A stretch of DNA of 64,000 nucleotides from an uncultured Bacteroidales bacterium (lineage in GTDB: Bacteria; Bacteroidota; Bacteroidia; Bacteroidales; UBA932): the NCBI GenBank assembly GCA_944325495.1, contig CALVAD010000001.1, positions 214,538-278,537 on the forward strand. Direction: 5' to 3'. A program made the position numbers and the translations under genes. Of this stretch, positions 63,707-64,000 are shown one piece after another (position 1 is the first letter of the stretch; each line of letters begins with the position of its first letter). The notes beneath the pieces were generated by a model that saw only the letters and a program-made list of their open reading frames with translations, did not search any database and had not been told where the DNA came from.

Positions 63707-64000
63707 ATTTCATCCGCCATGACATGACTGCTCCGCTCATTCGGATAGCTTGGCAGTATGCCGGCGGGCCGCTTTGAGTGAATGCTGGTCAGTGCGGAGG
63801 TCGCATTCCGGGCAGCTGGTGGTGTGTTGCCGGAGCTTCGGGCATTGCCGTAGGCGTGCATTGAAAAATGCCCGTGCGGCGGTGATTATCAAATAGTTGA
63901 TTATCATCCGATTGCGCGTTCGACCTGCACAACGGTAGGGTTCCGGAAGGCGACCGGTGTGCAGTGCCGTTCCGGAAATCGGCCTCCTGAGACCCTGCAA

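Larger units (their letters stand above)
62588..64000. other. 1.4-kb region without a supportable gene
   Basis: Frames here are short, overlap on both strands and resemble no family. What can be seen: a run of 12 C at 62675-62686, a motif shared with 29601-29628 at 62737-62766, an inverted repeat at 62995-63015 / 63121-63141, a hairpin at 63402-63466 and a two-copy imperfect repeat of about 97 bp at 63530-63706. An 87-codon minus-strand frame that enters from the right edge (to 63737) has no recognisable content. Base composition drops after about 63180. Confidence 0.6.

Noticed and set aside
63737-64000. 87-codon minus-strand frame at the right edge
   Set aside because: It runs off the window and its sequence shows no domain, signal or family pattern, so I cannot support it as a gene.

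Overview
The window looks like a chromosomal segment of a fairly GC-rich member of the Bacteroidales. Evidence: promoters of the Bacteroidetes type (TTTG, about 20 bases, then TAnnTTTG) instead of -35/-10 boxes, no strong Shine-Dalgarno sites, a fimbrillin/BACON-type surface lipoprotein, a TonB receptor with DUF4876, DUF6850 and HmuY partners, S9 dipeptidyl peptidases, and a GlnRS instead of an amidotransferase route. Genus cannot be fixed; an Alistipes-like or related uncultured gut lineage is plausible. I see no tRNA, rRNA, CRISPR, transposase or integrase.

Left part (1-27,483, all on the minus strand). A partial nuclease lipoprotein and a 44-residue peptide gene lie at the edge. Then come 17 minus-strand genes with mostly overlapping or very short junctions. 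Read in transcription order from 27,483: a multi-zinc-ribbon protein, a membrane-anchored Ser/Thr kinase, a four-module AAA protein, a short fifth AAA module, a zinc-ribbon/FHA protein, a PP2C phosphatase, an M48-type metalloprotease with TerB-like tail, a kinase-AAA fusion, a 1348-residue STAND NTPase with an RNxxxxH (HEPN-like) motif, two glycerophosphodiesterases around a CorA-like-topology membrane protein, an HPr-kinase-like protein, an S26-like peptidase, then (behind a canonical internal promoter) PqqD, an exporter-type ABC ATPase and an NTP_transf_5 protein. The first half is a phospho-signalling and AAA machine ending in a possible effector. The second half has the tailoring and export parts of a lasso-peptide-like RiPP locus but no cyclase. 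This is the best candidate for an undescribed system.

Middle (27,600-44,900). glnS is followed by a perfect 23-bp inverted repeat and a gene-poor stretch holding remnants of a Panacea-domain gene and of the 3' end of an ABC-F gene. The intact ABC-F gene lies at 41,860-43,626, so the 12 kb between (TonB receptor, DUF4876 lipoprotein, DUF6850 barrel, two C25-like HEAT peptidases, a papain-like peptidase, HmuY half-protein) is flanked by direct repeats like an inserted island. It resembles a compact gingipain/HmuY haem-scavenging locus, and the HmuY fold appears split between two adjacent genes. A ROK regulator with a palindromic operator precedes the ABC-F gene.

Right part (45,000-64,000). A HAMP-type membrane protein, TrkH and a RecD-like helicase form one unit. 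An S9 peptidase follows, then an FMN-riboswitch-controlled ribD-ribE-ribBA-ribH operon, a CE15 esterase and a GH78 rhamnosidase (pectin or hemicellulose side chains), a structured bidirectional terminator-like element, and a three-gene minus-strand unit with a second S9 peptidase. The last 1.4 kb holds repeats and no gene I can support.
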